Source: Temperatibacter marinus (GTDB lineage: Bacteria; Pseudomonadota; Alphaproteobacteria; Sphingomonadales; Kordiimonadaceae). From it: a stretch of 64,000 bases of DNA. The notes below the pieces were generated by a model. The model searched no databases and was not told the origin of the DNA. It saw only the letters and a program-made list of their open reading frames with translations. The position numbers and the translations under genes were made by a program. Positions 1-8,196 of the stretch are shown here, one piece after another. Where the stretch lies: assembly GCF_031598375.1 (NCBI RefSeq), contig NZ_CP123872.1:1841001-1905000 (forward strand), given 5' to 3'. Position 1 is the stretch's first letter. Each line of letters opens with the position of its first letter.

Positions 1-109
1 CACGGCAAGTGATCCTGCCGAAGGTGATGCGCTCTTCGGGCCCGCGCAAGATAAAGTCTATCGTCATCCAACCTTCTATGACATTCCTGATGAAGTTGGG
101 AAGATGTAG
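1..109 (+). CDS. paaB: PaaB, phenylacetyl-CoA epoxygenase subunit (C-terminal end only)
   Basis: Only the last 35 codons are inside the window; the reading frame starts at base 2 and ends with TAG at 107-109. The visible tail ends in HPTFYDIPDEVGKM, which closely matches the usual C-terminus of PaaB. PaaB is a small non-catalytic subunit of the ring-1,2-phenylacetyl-CoA epoxidase complex and is thought to help hand electrons from PaaE to the diiron subunit PaaA. The stop lies 2 bases before the paaC start, so the genes are clearly one operon. PaaA is expected just upstream, outside the window. Confidence 0.85.
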   Translation, partial: TASDPAEGDALFGPAQDKVYRHPTFYDIPDEVGKM

Positions 110-111
110 TC

Positions 112-897
112 ATGAATAGTCCTTATTACACAGAAGAAAATCCACACTATCAATATGTTTTGGGGCTTGGTGATGACGCCCTTATTCTTGGTCAACGCTG
201 GGCAGAATGGCTTTCTAAGGGGCCTAATTTGGAACTGGATATCGCCAGTTCAAATCTATCATTAGACTTATTCGGGCAAGCCGATCTTTGGCTTACATAT
301 GCCGCAGAACTTGAAGGTCAAGGCAAAGATTCTGATGACCTTGCCTTTCTTAGAGATACAGTTGACTTTCGCAATCACTGGCTAGTTGAACAACCAAATG
401 GAGACTGGGGAATGACAACAGCTCGCATGGTAATGTTTAGCATTTATCAGTTTATTCGGTATGAGCGTTTGAGCAAATCTTCGGATGTCCGTATCGCTGA
501 GATTGCATCCAAGGCTATTAAAGAAGTGACTTATCATAGACGCTTCTCTAGCGAATGGTGCATGCGATTAGGTCAGGGGACTGAAGAGAGTAATCGTCGG
601 TTGCAAACTGGATTTAATGAGTTATGGCGTTTTGTTGCTGAATTGTTTGAAACACCAGCATGGGAACGCGCGCTTGCAGAGGATGGCCTTGCTGTTGCAA
701 GTGAAGATCTTCGCGAAGAATGGGATCAAGCCATGCATGAAATCATGGATGCAGCCGGTGTTGTTCGGCCTGAGACGACAGGGCGGGTCATTGGCAGCCG
801 ACATAATGGCCATCACAGCGAACATTTGGGACATCTTTTGTGTGAGATGCAGTTCTTGCAAAAAAGCTACCCTAAATCAAGCGGTGCGGTTTGGTAA
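112..897 (+). CDS. paaC: PaaC, structural subunit of phenylacetyl-CoA epoxygenase
   Basis: This 261-residue protein has the length and all-helical ferritin-like character of PaaC (about 250 residues in E. coli). PaaC pairs with the diiron oxygenase PaaA in the complex that epoxidises the aromatic ring of phenylacetyl-CoA, the committed step of aerobic phenylacetate breakdown in the cytoplasm. Family-like segments include GDDALILGQRW near residues 20-30 and a helix-rich C-terminus. In known PaaC proteins the diiron ligands are incomplete, so it acts as a scaffold and not as the oxygenase itself; I did not check each ligand here. It sits between paaB (2 bases upstream) and paaD (2 bases downstream), which supports the call strongly. 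Confidence 0.9.
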   Translation: MNSPYYTEENPHYQYVLGLGDDALILGQRWAEWLSKGPNLELDIASSNLSLDLFGQADLWLTYAAELEGQGKDSDDLAFLRDTVDFRNHWLVEQPNGDWGMTTARMVMFSIYQFIRYERLSKSSDVRIAEIASKAIKEVTYHRRFSSEWCMRLGQGTEESNRRLQTGFNELWRFVAELFETPAWERALAEDGLAVASEDLREEWDQAMHEIMDAAGVVRPETTGRVIGSRHNGHHSEHLGHLLCEMQFLQKSYPKSSGAVW

Positions 898-899
898 TA

Positions 900-1391
900 A
901 TGGTTGATACAGGCTTGATTTGGAAACGTTTAGAAACTGTCATGGACCCAGAGGTGCCAGCACTATCAGTGTTGGATTTGGGGATTGTGAGAGATGTCAG
1001 GATCACACATGAAGGCCATGTGCAAGTCGATGTAACGCCCACTTATAGTGGATGTCCAGCGACAGAATTAATCCATACAATCATCCAGGCGGCTATCGAA
1101 ACTTCAGGGTATCCCCAAGTTGCCATAAATTCTGTGCTATCTCCTGCTTGGACCACTGATTGGATCACTGAAGAGGGTAGGGCTAAGTTAAAAGACTATG
1201 GCATCGCCGCGCCTGTAGGAATGGCTTCCAGCGGGAAAGCTGTCCTCTTTGGGGCTTCCCCGATTGTGGAATGCCCGCAATGCGACAGCAATCACACAGA
1301 GTGTGTTAGCGAGTTTGGTTCGACGGCCTGTAAATCTATGTATCGGTGCAAGGATTGCCTTGAACCCTTTGAATATTTTAAGTGTATATAA
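900..1391 (+). CDS. paaD: PaaD, MIP18-family Fe-S maturation factor of the phenylacetyl-CoA epoxygenase
   Basis: The ATG at 900 is preferred over an in-frame TTG at 891, because the TTG lies inside the end of paaC and the ATG leaves a 2-base gap; this gives 163 residues, like known PaaD. The N-terminal half is a DUF59/MIP18 domain with the DPEVPALS motif at residues 16-23 and the conserved Cys in SGCPAT. The C-terminus is a zinc-ribbon-like tail with cysteines at 115, 118, 125, 134, 140, 143 and 162. PaaD is thought to help assemble the iron-sulfur centre of the epoxygenase complex. Its place between paaC and paaE agrees with that role. Confidence 0.88.
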   Translation: MVDTGLIWKRLETVMDPEVPALSVLDLGIVRDVRITHEGHVQVDVTPTYSGCPATELIHTIIQAAIETSGYPQVAINSVLSPAWTTDWITEEGRAKLKDYGIAAPVGMASSGKAVLFGASPIVECPQCDSNHTECVSEFGSTACKSMYRCKDCLEPFEYFKCI

Positions 1392-1410
1392 AGCTCTCTA
1401 GGAAAATAGC

Positions 1411-2472
1411 ATGTATCAAAAACATCCATTGAAAGTTGCTCATGTCATAAAAAATACACCAGAAACGGTGGTAGTAACCTTCCAGGTTCCGCCTCATTTG
1501 AAAGAAGCATATCGTTATGAGCAAGGGCAACATATTACACTTATTAAGTCTATTGATGGCTCTGAAATTCGCCGGTCTTATTCTATATGCTCAAGCGTTT
1601 CAGAAGAAGCCCTGACGGTGGCTATTCGAAAAGTGGAGGGGGGATTGTTTTCAACCTTTGCAAATGACCAGCTTGTTGCGGGGGACGAATTAGAGGTAAT
1701 GACTCCTTCTGGTAAATTTAATGTAGACTTAAATCCTACTGAGCAGCGGACTTATGTGGCTTTCGCTGCAGGCAGTGGCATTACACCGATAATGTCGATT
1801 ATTAAGACAACTCTTGAAATCGAGCCATGCGCGCGTTTTATGCTTTTTTATGGTAATAGAACGGGGCGAAGCACACTCTTTCGTGAGGAAATAGCACAAC
1901 TTAAAAATCGATTTATTGATCGCTTCAGTTATTGGCATTTTCTTTCACAAGAAGATTTGGAAATCCCCTTCTTTCAAGGACGGTTAGATTCTCAGAAAAT
2001 ACGTGGAATATTTGGCCGCATGGTCGATATATCACAAGTGGACCATACCTTTGTCTGTGGACCCGAAGCAATGATTGACGCCGTTATAGAGGTGACGGCA
2101 GAAGCGGGTGTGCCGAGCATGCTGGTTCATCATGAAAAATTTCTATCTGAGGGACAAAAGCCAGCGGCACCAAAACGTGCGATGGCGACAGAAGGTCTTG
2201 CCAAGATTAACTTAATTATGGACGGGGATGAAAAATCAATCCGTGCAGATCATGAAGTCTCTATCTTAGATGCCGCCGTTGACGGTGGCCTGGATGCGCC
2301 TTTTGCCTGTAAAGGAGGGGTGTGTTGTACGTGCCGCGCCAAGGTCCTCAAGGGTGATGTTGAAATGGTCTTAAATCAAGGATTAGAGCCAGAGGAAGTC
2401 GCGGCAGGTTATGTCTTGACATGCCAATCATTTGCTGTTTCAGAAGAAGTGACACTTTCTTTCGACGAATAA
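1411..2472 (+). CDS. paaE: PaaE, NADPH-dependent reductase of the phenylacetyl-CoA epoxygenase
   Basis: A 353-residue ferredoxin-NADP reductase fused to a plant-type ferredoxin, the PaaE layout. The FAD motif RRSYSICS is at 54-61, the NAD(P)-binding GSGITP at 121-126, and the 2Fe-2S ligands are C300, C305, C308 and C338. The protein takes electrons from NADPH through FAD and 2Fe-2S to the diiron centre of PaaA. It follows paaD by 19 bases and is the last visible paa gene; the next gene has its own exported product and 65 bases of spacing. I see no paaG, paaZ or paaJ downstream, so the ring-opening genes must lie elsewhere. Confidence 0.9.
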   Translation: MYQKHPLKVAHVIKNTPETVVVTFQVPPHLKEAYRYEQGQHITLIKSIDGSEIRRSYSICSSVSEEALTVAIRKVEGGLFSTFANDQLVAGDELEVMTPSGKFNVDLNPTEQRTYVAFAAGSGITPIMSIIKTTLEIEPCARFMLFYGNRTGRSTLFREEIAQLKNRFIDRFSYWHFLSQEDLEIPFFQGRLDSQKIRGIFGRMVDISQVDHTFVCGPEAMIDAVIEVTAEAGVPSMLVHHEKFLSEGQKPAAPKRAMATEGLAKINLIMDGDEKSIRADHEVSILDAAVDGGLDAPFACKGGVCCTCRAKVLKGDVEMVLNQGLEPEEVAAGYVLTCQSFAVSEEVTLSFDE

Positions 2473-2537
2473 CTTTAAATCTCATCTGTGAAGTGCTAGA
2501 GTGTTTGTGATTGGGACGAGTTTTGCATGAGTGTGTC

Positions 2538-3287
2538 ATGACAAGAATCGTATATCTATTCTTCTATCTTTTTGTTTTTGTTTCTGCATCAGTCAGTGCG
2601 GACCCTTTGGACGACTCGCGTTCTGTAAAGGTCTATACTTTGCTGGCACCGCCTATGGTGACTGCGGATGCTCGCAAACCTGGCTATGCCTTTGAGATTG
2701 TTACAGCAATGTTTCAAGAAGCTGGATTGACACCAGAAATTAGGCGATTGCCCTGGCGACGATCTCAAATGCTCTTGCAGCAAACGAAAGAGGGTTTGAT
2801 CTTTCCTTTTACACGGACACCCAGTCGAGAAAGTGACTATGGTTGGGCAGTTAAAATCTATTCGAGTTCTACGCATTTCGTAACGTTGAATGATGAGAAA
2901 ATGACTCCCAAACTGGCATTTCATAAGACGGTTGGTGTTCATAGCGGTACAAGCTGGGATAACTGGTTGGACGAGAATGGGTATAAGAATGTACGTAAAT
3001 CCCCTAATGGCAATGATATGCTGCTGAATATGCTTCATAAAGGCAGAATAGATGCTTGGTATACGGAAGCAACAATTGCCCAAAATTCCCTCGCGAATTA
3101 CCCTTTCCTAAAAGCAACATTGAGTGAGCCTGTTGAGACTTTTGATGTGTATTTGGCATCCCATCGATCAATGCCTAGCCCCCACGTTGAACGTCTTCAG
3201 CAGGCTCTCACTACCCTCATTAAAGATGGGCGTTATGCTAAAATTCTTGAGAAGTACGGCATGACAGGGAAATTAACGGCGCCCTAG
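2538..3287 (+). CDS. Periplasmic solute-binding protein, family 3-like
   Basis: The ATG at 2538 is chosen over a TTG at 2511 because it starts a normal signal peptide: MTRIVYLFFYLFVFVSASVSA followed by DP, with cleavage likely after residue 21. The mature part (about 228 residues) has the pattern of the extracellular solute-binding family 3 (amino-acid type), such as GYAFEIVTAMFQEAG near the start and ILEKYGM at the end. There are no ABC permease or ATPase genes beside it, so it may act as a stand-alone sensor or scavenging protein; the ligand cannot be told. Its TAG stop touches the stop of the convergent polymerase gene with no bases between them. Confidence 0.7.
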   Translation: MTRIVYLFFYLFVFVSASVSADPLDDSRSVKVYTLLAPPMVTADARKPGYAFEIVTAMFQEAGLTPEIRRLPWRRSQMLLQQTKEGLIFPFTRTPSRESDYGWAVKIYSSSTHFVTLNDEKMTPKLAFHKTVGVHSGTSWDNWLDENGYKNVRKSPNGNDMLLNMLHKGRIDAWYTEATIAQNSLANYPFLKATLSEPVETFDVYLASHRSMPSPHVERLQQALTTLIKDGRYAKILEKYGMTGKLTAP

Positions 3288-4535
3288 TTACCAAAAATCT
3301 TTCTCGTCTGGAATACGTGTGAAGGCGATTTTTCCGCCTGCATATCCACCTGGTGGTTCCAGCCATGGGCCAAGACTGACACTGGTTTTTTGATATTTTT
3401 CATTTAAATGGTCAATGGCATGGGTGAGTTTACTCCACTTGTCGTGTTGAGGGTCAGACGGGGTGAAAATATCATGCTGGAGTGACCCTTTAGGATGTAG
3501 TTCATGTAAATAAACATATAGATTAGGGACCTTTACAGAGGCAGGGAGACTTTGCTCTGCTTTCTGCCACATGGTGGTGAGGGCTGCTAAGATTGTATGA
3601 TCATCATCCACATAAGGAAGAATTTCTTCATCACTCCAGCGTGTGGGGCTTGTCTTAAGGCTTAGACCCACTTTTCGCGCTACATATCCTTCGCGTCGCA
3701 TACGCCTTGCTGCCTTTACGAGCAATAAGCGGGCAGCATGGACGGCTTTGTCCATATGTCGCCAGTCAGGCGGTAAGACACGGCCATGGCCAAACATTCT
3801 TCGTTTTGTGGGCTCTCCAACCACATCGTAGCCATGCAGTTGATACCACATTCTCTCGCCTTCCACATTTCCCCATATGGCGCGTAATTGCTTAGGACTG
3901 GTATTCCAGAGTCCTCGGACAGTCCAAATCCCAGCTTTGTTGAGGCGGCGGACGTAGCCTTTGGCGATATAAGGGATGTCATCAAGTTCCAAGTTGAGAA
4001 GAGGGCCAGGTAGGTCTTGGGGCCGCAGGATCGTCAAGCCGTTTGGTTTATTCATGTCTGATGCTGTTTTAGCCAATAGACGGCTGGGTCCCATACCAAT
4101 CGTGCAGGTGACAAAACAACCAATTTCTTGTCGTAAATCTTCTTTGATTTTTGCTGCGAGAGCCTCGGGATTTTTTTTGTCGCTTCGATCAAGTTTGCAG
4201 GTGACTTCGTCAATGGATCCGACGGAAAAGATCGGTATGGACTTGGTGATAGCTTTTTTGATTCGCAAGTGGTAATCCAAATACCGTCTTGGATCTTGGG
4301 GGATCAGTGTGATGTCAGGGCATAATTTATAAGCGTCAGGAATAGAGGTGCCGGTTTTAATCCCAAAGGCTTTCGCTTTGTAATTGGCAGCTATGACACA
4401 TGTGCTTGTTGTTTCAGCAAAAGGAAGGACAGCAACCGGGCGCCCATGGAGGGCCGGGTTGTGTTGCTCTTCTACGCTGCCGAAAAAGCCATCGAAGTCG
4501 ATATAGGCATAGGTAATGTCTGTTTCTTTTTGCAT
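3288..4535 (-). CDS. Y-family DNA polymerase (DinB/ImuB-like), SOS-regulated
   Basis: This 415-residue protein carries Y-family translesion polymerase motifs: YIDFDGFFGSVEE at residues 10-22 (usual form YxDxDxFFASVE) and the catalytic SIDE near residue 107. IGMGPSRLLAKTASDMNKPNG matches the conserved helix before the thumb. Such enzymes copy past DNA lesions in the cytoplasm with low fidelity. The sequence ends in DEKDFW, and I see no clear beta-clamp peptide. It is not a standard PolIV; it resembles the alphaproteobacterial proteins often mislabelled as type VI secretion ImpB. A LexA box and promoter lie just upstream, so DNA-damage induction is likely. Confidence 0.82.
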   Translation of the reverse strand: MQKETDITYAYIDFDGFFGSVEEQHNPALHGRPVAVLPFAETTSTCVIAANYKAKAFGIKTGTSIPDAYKLCPDITLIPQDPRRYLDYHLRIKKAITKSIPIFSVGSIDEVTCKLDRSDKKNPEALAAKIKEDLRQEIGCFVTCTIGMGPSRLLAKTASDMNKPNGLTILRPQDLPGPLLNLELDDIPYIAKGYVRRLNKAGIWTVRGLWNTSPKQLRAIWGNVEGERMWYQLHGYDVVGEPTKRRMFGHGRVLPPDWRHMDKAVHAARLLLVKAARRMRREGYVARKVGLSLKTSPTRWSDEEILPYVDDDHTILAALTTMWQKAEQSLPASVKVPNLYVYLHELHPKGSLQHDIFTPSDPQHDKWSKLTHAIDHLNEKYQKTSVSLGPWLEPPGGYAGGKIAFTRIPDEKDFW

Positions 4536-4565
4536 TGTCTCTCATCATCTCTTGGAGGGAGAGTG

Positions 4566-4594
4566 AGTATAAAATAAAAAGAACAAAACAAGAA
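4566..4594 (-). promoter_or_regulatory. Promoter of the Y-family polymerase gene
   Basis: On the minus strand a TTCTTG box (4589-4594) and a TATACT box (4566-4571) are 17 bases apart, a good sigma-70 spacing, and the start codon is about 30 bases further on. The LexA box overlaps the -35 element and spacer, as expected for repression. Confidence 0.5.
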
Positions 4595-4595
4595 C
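4581..4595 (-). promoter_or_regulatory. LexA (SOS) box, GTTC-N7-GTTC
   Basis: The minus strand reads GTTC, seven bases, GTTC; the plus strand reads GAACAAAACAAGAAC. This is an exact match to the direct-repeat LexA site of alphaproteobacteria. It lies 46 bases upstream of a Y-family polymerase start and overlaps its predicted promoter. Confidence 0.75.
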
Positions 4596-4655
4596 ATTGT
4601 AAAGAGTCAGCGTAGGGTTGTATTCTCTGTTATGGAGGTGAGGAGCAGCGACCTC

Positions 4656-6581
4656 TTAGAACAAATCAACGTCTTCATCATCAGCAATGGCATTATCAGC
4701 CTCCATAGAAGGAGGAGTATCTGAATTCTCTAATGAATTCCCACGCATGCTTGAAACAACAGCTTTTACCTGTTGGTCCAGTTGAGCGGAAAGTTGTTGA
4801 AGATCTGTAGCAGATTCTTCGACTGAGCTCATCGTTAAAGAATTTGCTTGGGCTGCAAGGCCAACAGAATCAATGCTTTCTGAAACAACAGTTGTCATAT
4901 TAGCCGCAACGGCAGCAGATTGACCAATTTCGGCTGTAGCAGTAGATTGTTCTTGAATAGCCACCGAGATGGTACGAGAGATTTCATCCATGCTCGCAAT
5001 TTGATCAGTGATTTGACGCACACTATTAGCACTCACTGAAATGGCATTTTGCATCTGATTGATTTGGTCTTCAATTTCATGAGTGGCACTTGCAGTTTGG
5101 TTTGCAAGGTTTTTAACTTCGCTGGCGACAACGGCAAATCCTTTGCCAGCCTCACCGGCACGGGCCGCCTCAATCGTCGCATTCAAAGCCAACAGATTGG
5201 TTTGTTCAGCAATATCGTTAATGAGTTTGATCACGTCGCTCACGTTGGCTGCAACACCGTCAAGTCTATTGACATTGTTCACGGCCTTGTCAGCGACATT
5301 GTTGGCTGAAATGGCAACTTCAGAGGCAGATTGAACTTGAATGGAAATTTCTTGGATAGAAGAAGCCATCTCTTCAGAGGCTGAAGCCACAGTCTGAACA
5401 CTTTCTGTCGCCTGTAAGGAGTTTTCATTACTTTCTTTGGATTTTACAGCCGTATCCTCAGCAGATTCACGGACCATTTTGGCGGAACCTTTAAGCAATG
5501 TTGCTTTTTCATTTAAATTATTCACAATGACAGACAGCTGGTTTTCAAATTGATCGGCAAGACGTATGCGTTCTTGACGAATTTCTTCCTGGGCTTGGCG
5601 CTCACTCTCTTCTTTAAGTCGGACTTCCTCTTCCTGTCGATGCAGATCCATTTCAAGGCGCTCTTGTTCCAGCTGTCTTTCGCGGTCTGCTTGTTTTGCG
5701 GCCTCTTTACGCAGGTCTTTCGCTTGTTGGAGGTTTTCTTTTAGGGAAACGAGTGCCTCTGATAATTTTCCAAGCGTGGTTTGTGTACTATATGTTTTAA
5801 TGTCCACTTCCAGATCTTCATCCGCAAGTGACTCTGCGGCGGCTGCCATCGTATTGACTTGGTTCATGAGGGATGAAGAGATTACAAAGGACAAAAGCAA
5901 GCCGATAAGAATGCTAATAGGGGATATGACCCAAATGAGAAGGAGGGTTGCTTCTTCATGCTCTGCGGTTTGGAGGATAGCGTTTTTTGTAAAACCCTCA
6001 ATTTCGAAGAGAGCGTTTGCTAAGACATTGTCGAGATTGTCAGCGAGATCTTCAGCTTCTGCAATGATTTTTTCCTCAGGGAGATATCCTGTTTCGATAA
6101 TATGTAGCTTAATTTCGCGGATATTTTGATCAAAAACCTTATGTTCTTTAGAGACGTCTTTAAAGATAGATAAAAGCTTTTTAAATTCTGTTTTTTCAAC
6201 GTCTGAAGAAGCTTCATCGATGAAAGTTTCAAGCATTTTAATAGCTTTTGAAATTTCAGAATCCACTTTTTTACCATATTCTTCAAATTTCCGCATGTAG
6301 AGGGTAACATTTTCTGTCGTCCCTTCATGACGCTCTTGAGGAACAGCAAACCTTAGCGAGCGCTCAAACAAAATGGATTGCTCAAGTTGGTGGGTTGTTA
6401 ATTCTGTGATAATCTCAGTCAGAGGCATGTCTCTATCGGAAATGCCTTCTAGCTCTGTCTTAATGCCCTGAAGGTTAAAGATTGTTATCATGGTCTGTAT
6501 AATTAACAAGGTGATAACAACGGCGATAATTCCTAGAAGTTTGGCCCGAATGGTAAGTTTCGTTAACAAATTTTCTATCAT
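4656..6581 (-). CDS. Methyl-accepting chemotaxis protein
   Basis: A 641-residue chemoreceptor. Membrane segments at about residues 13-33 and 211-234 flank a helical periplasmic domain that would sense an unknown ligand. A HAMP-type stretch follows, then a highly charged Glu/Arg/Gln-rich coiled coil at about 280-347, and the signalling domain with its conserved tip ([19 protein letters not shown], near 458-480). Such receptors control CheA at the cell pole. The C-terminus is DEDVDLF, with no NWETF-type CheR tether. It is transcribed alone, 120 bases ahead of the polymerase gene. Its presence implies a motile cell, relevant to the neighbouring nonulosonate locus, which in many bacteria decorates flagellin. 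Confidence 0.9.
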   Translation of the reverse strand: MIENLLTKLTIRAKLLGIIAVVITLLIIQTMITIFNLQGIKTELEGISDRDMPLTEIITELTTHQLEQSILFERSLRFAVPQERHEGTTENVTLYMRKFEEYGKKVDSEISKAIKMLETFIDEASSDVEKTEFKKLLSIFKDVSKEHKVFDQNIREIKLHIIETGYLPEEKIIAEAEDLADNLDNVLANALFEIEGFTKNAILQTAEHEEATLLLIWVISPISILIGLLLSFVISSSLMNQVNTMAAAAESLADEDLEVDIKTYSTQTTLGKLSEALVSLKENLQQAKDLRKEAAKQADRERQLEQERLEMDLHRQEEEVRLKEESERQAQEEIRQERIRLADQFENQLSVIVNNLNEKATLLKGSAKMVRESAEDTAVKSKESNENSLQATESVQTVASASEEMASSIQEISIQVQSASEVAISANNVADKAVNNVNRLDGVAANVSDVIKLINDIAEQTNLLALNATIEAARAGEAGKGFAVVASEVKNLANQTASATHEIEDQINQMQNAISVSANSVRQITDQIASMDEISRTISVAIQEQSTATAEIGQSAAVAANMTTVVSESIDSVGLAAQANSLTMSSVEESATDLQQLSAQLDQQVKAVVSSMRGNSLENSDTPPSMEADNAIADDEDVDLF

Positions 6582-6758
6582 GTAATTTTAACCTCAGCAC
6601 AGATGGATCGACTTCCTTCTCAAGTAGTAGTTGAGATGATAAAATTGATCAGTTTCCCTTTAGATATAAATTATTATACAGTTCGTTTGTATGAAAGTGC
6701 TTTTATTGGAAATCTAAGGGTTTGTGCAATATGCTTATTGCCTTCGAAATTTCGTGTC

Positions 6759-7541
6759 TCATTTCCGAGCATTTTCAATAATTTTTTCTGTCTTTTCGGA
6801 CCACAATTTGCCTTGTAATTGATTAATATTTCGTAAACTTGGATGATTATCTACAAATTCAACCACCTGATCCCACGGTGCTGTTTCAATTGATGGCCCC
6901 ATCAACTCAAATAGAGTCGTTAGAAATTGATAGTCTTCAGGATAATCTACGACCCATCTGTTGGCGCTATGATAAGATTTATCCGCATGGTAAAAAGATG
7001 TCTTAAGGCCTTGTTTACGCTTCATCCAAAGGGTTACATGCTCTCGGTCATGACTATTCTCTGTTGAGTGGTGGCATTTTTTTAGAAGGTCAAATTTAAA
7101 TAATTCACAATCTAATCCATGAGGAAAGTCTACCACGGCTCCGTAGTCAGATTTTTCGGCGATATATTTTGACACTAAGTCACCGCAAACCGCAGAGGAC
7201 AGCAAAGGACAATCAGAAGTGATCCTCATAACATGATCTGCTAGGACTGAGCTTTGCTCTGCTTCATAAAGCGCCGCCTGATAGTAGCGATCAAGAACAT
7301 CATTCTCACTGCCTTGATAGGCCAGAGCCCCTTCTTGTTTTGCAAGTGTCATGAGAGGTTTACTTGCGGGCTCGTCAGGCATGGCGACCACCACAGTTTC
7401 AACGCCGGGGATTGCTCTCGCTCGTTGGATTACATGGGCAAGTACTGGCCTGCTGCCGAGAGGTTTTAAAACTTTGTCAGGTAATCGAGACGATCCCCGA
7501 CGCGCTTGGATGATACAAATAGTTTTTGAGGGTTCACTCAT
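6759..7541 (-). CDS. SpsF-type cytidylyltransferase, likely CMP-nonulosonate synthetase
   Basis: This 260-residue protein has the nucleotidyltransferase signature IQARRGSSRLPDKVL at 11-25 and DVLDRYY near 81-87, typical of the SpsF/COG1861 group. In nonulosonic acid loci these enzymes activate the sugar with CTP to give the CMP-sugar donor (the PseF or LegF step). It is the last gene of the minus-strand arm, overlapping the HAD gene by 8 bases, so it is translationally coupled to it. The exact sugar cannot be told from sequence; the PseB and PseC genes nearby favour a pseudaminic-acid-like product. Confidence 0.72.
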   Translation of the reverse strand: MSEPSKTICIIQARRGSSRLPDKVLKPLGSRPVLAHVIQRARAIPGVETVVVAMPDEPASKPLMTLAKQEGALAYQGSENDVLDRYYQAALYEAEQSSVLADHVMRITSDCPLLSSAVCGDLVSKYIAEKSDYGAVVDFPHGLDCELFKFDLLKKCHHSTENSHDREHVTLWMKRKQGLKTSFYHADKSYHSANRWVVDYPEDYQFLTTLFELMGPSIETAPWDQVVEFVDNHPSLRNINQLQGKLWSEKTEKIIENARK

Positions 7542-8196
7542 CAGTTTCCTCCAGATAAGCGCCGATATCGGTAAAGTTTAAAAAGAATTTTTCACATGTT
7601 TCAGCTCTTAATTTTGTCTCGCTGTGGATTTGCCAAAATGGAATGCCTAAGGCTTTAGCGGGGCCAGCATCGTTGATTGGATTGTCGCCTATGATTATGG
7701 CCTGGCTTGGCTTTAACCCAATCTCTTTAAGGGGGTAATCATAACTTTCTGGTGCGGGCTTTGGATGTTTGTAGCTCCAGGGATAATAAATATGATCAAA
7801 GATAAACTCAAGCTCGAGAGCTTTCACTTTATTCATTTGCATGACAGGTAACCCGTCCGTAACAAGAATAAGTGTAAAACTGACTTTAAGATGTTCCAGA
7901 AGTTCGTAAACACCGTCAAAAAGTGCAATGTCTGGTTCATGATTTCGGTACAGTTGGATTAACTGTTGAACAAGATGATTTGTAATTGAAACCTCGGCAT
8001 AATTTAGGACACGATTAAAAGTCTGACCTCGGCCGTTTTTTGCAAGATCCTGAACCATAAAATCATACAATATTTCCTCAGACAACGTCGTCTGTTTTGC
8101 GAGGAATTGCGCGACAGCTTTAAACCCACTCAACACATAGGTTTTTTCTGCATAAAGGGTGTCGTCGAGATCTATAAGTAAGCCTTTTTTTCTCAA
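7534..8196 (-). CDS. HAD-family phosphatase in the nonulosonate operon
   Basis: A 220-residue HAD subfamily I hydrolase. Motif I is DLDDTLY at 9-15 (nucleophile D9, acid D11), motif II is VTDG, motif III the Lys in KHPKPAPE and motif IV IGDNPINDAG. Its substrate is unknown. It overlaps the genes on both sides (4 and 8 bases), so it is surely made with the sugar synthase and cytidylyltransferase. HAD plus ATP-grasp plus cytidylyltransferase genes often travel together in surface polysaccharide loci. A role such as removing a phosphate from a sugar intermediate is possible, but a PseI-type synthase uses non-phosphorylated substrates, so the need for a phosphatase is unexplained. Confidence 0.75.
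   Translation of the reverse strand: MRKKGLLIDLDDTLYAEKTYVLSGFKAVAQFLAKQTTLSEEILYDFMVQDLAKNGRGQTFNRVLNYAEVSITNHLVQQLIQLYRNHEPDIALFDGVYELLEHLKVSFTLILVTDGLPVMQMNKVKALELEFIFDHIYYPWSYKHPKPAPESYDYPLKEIGLKPSQAIIIGDNPINDAGPAKALGIPFWQIHSETKLRAETCEKFFLNFTDIGAYLEETDE

Noticed and set aside
622-861. 79-residue frame on the minus strand inside paaC
   Set aside because: It lies fully inside a well-supported gene, has no ribosome site and its product resembles nothing known.
2589-3083. 164-residue minus-strand frame inside the solute-binding protein gene
   Set aside because: It is antisense to a gene with a clear signal peptide and family features; composition is that of a shadow frame.
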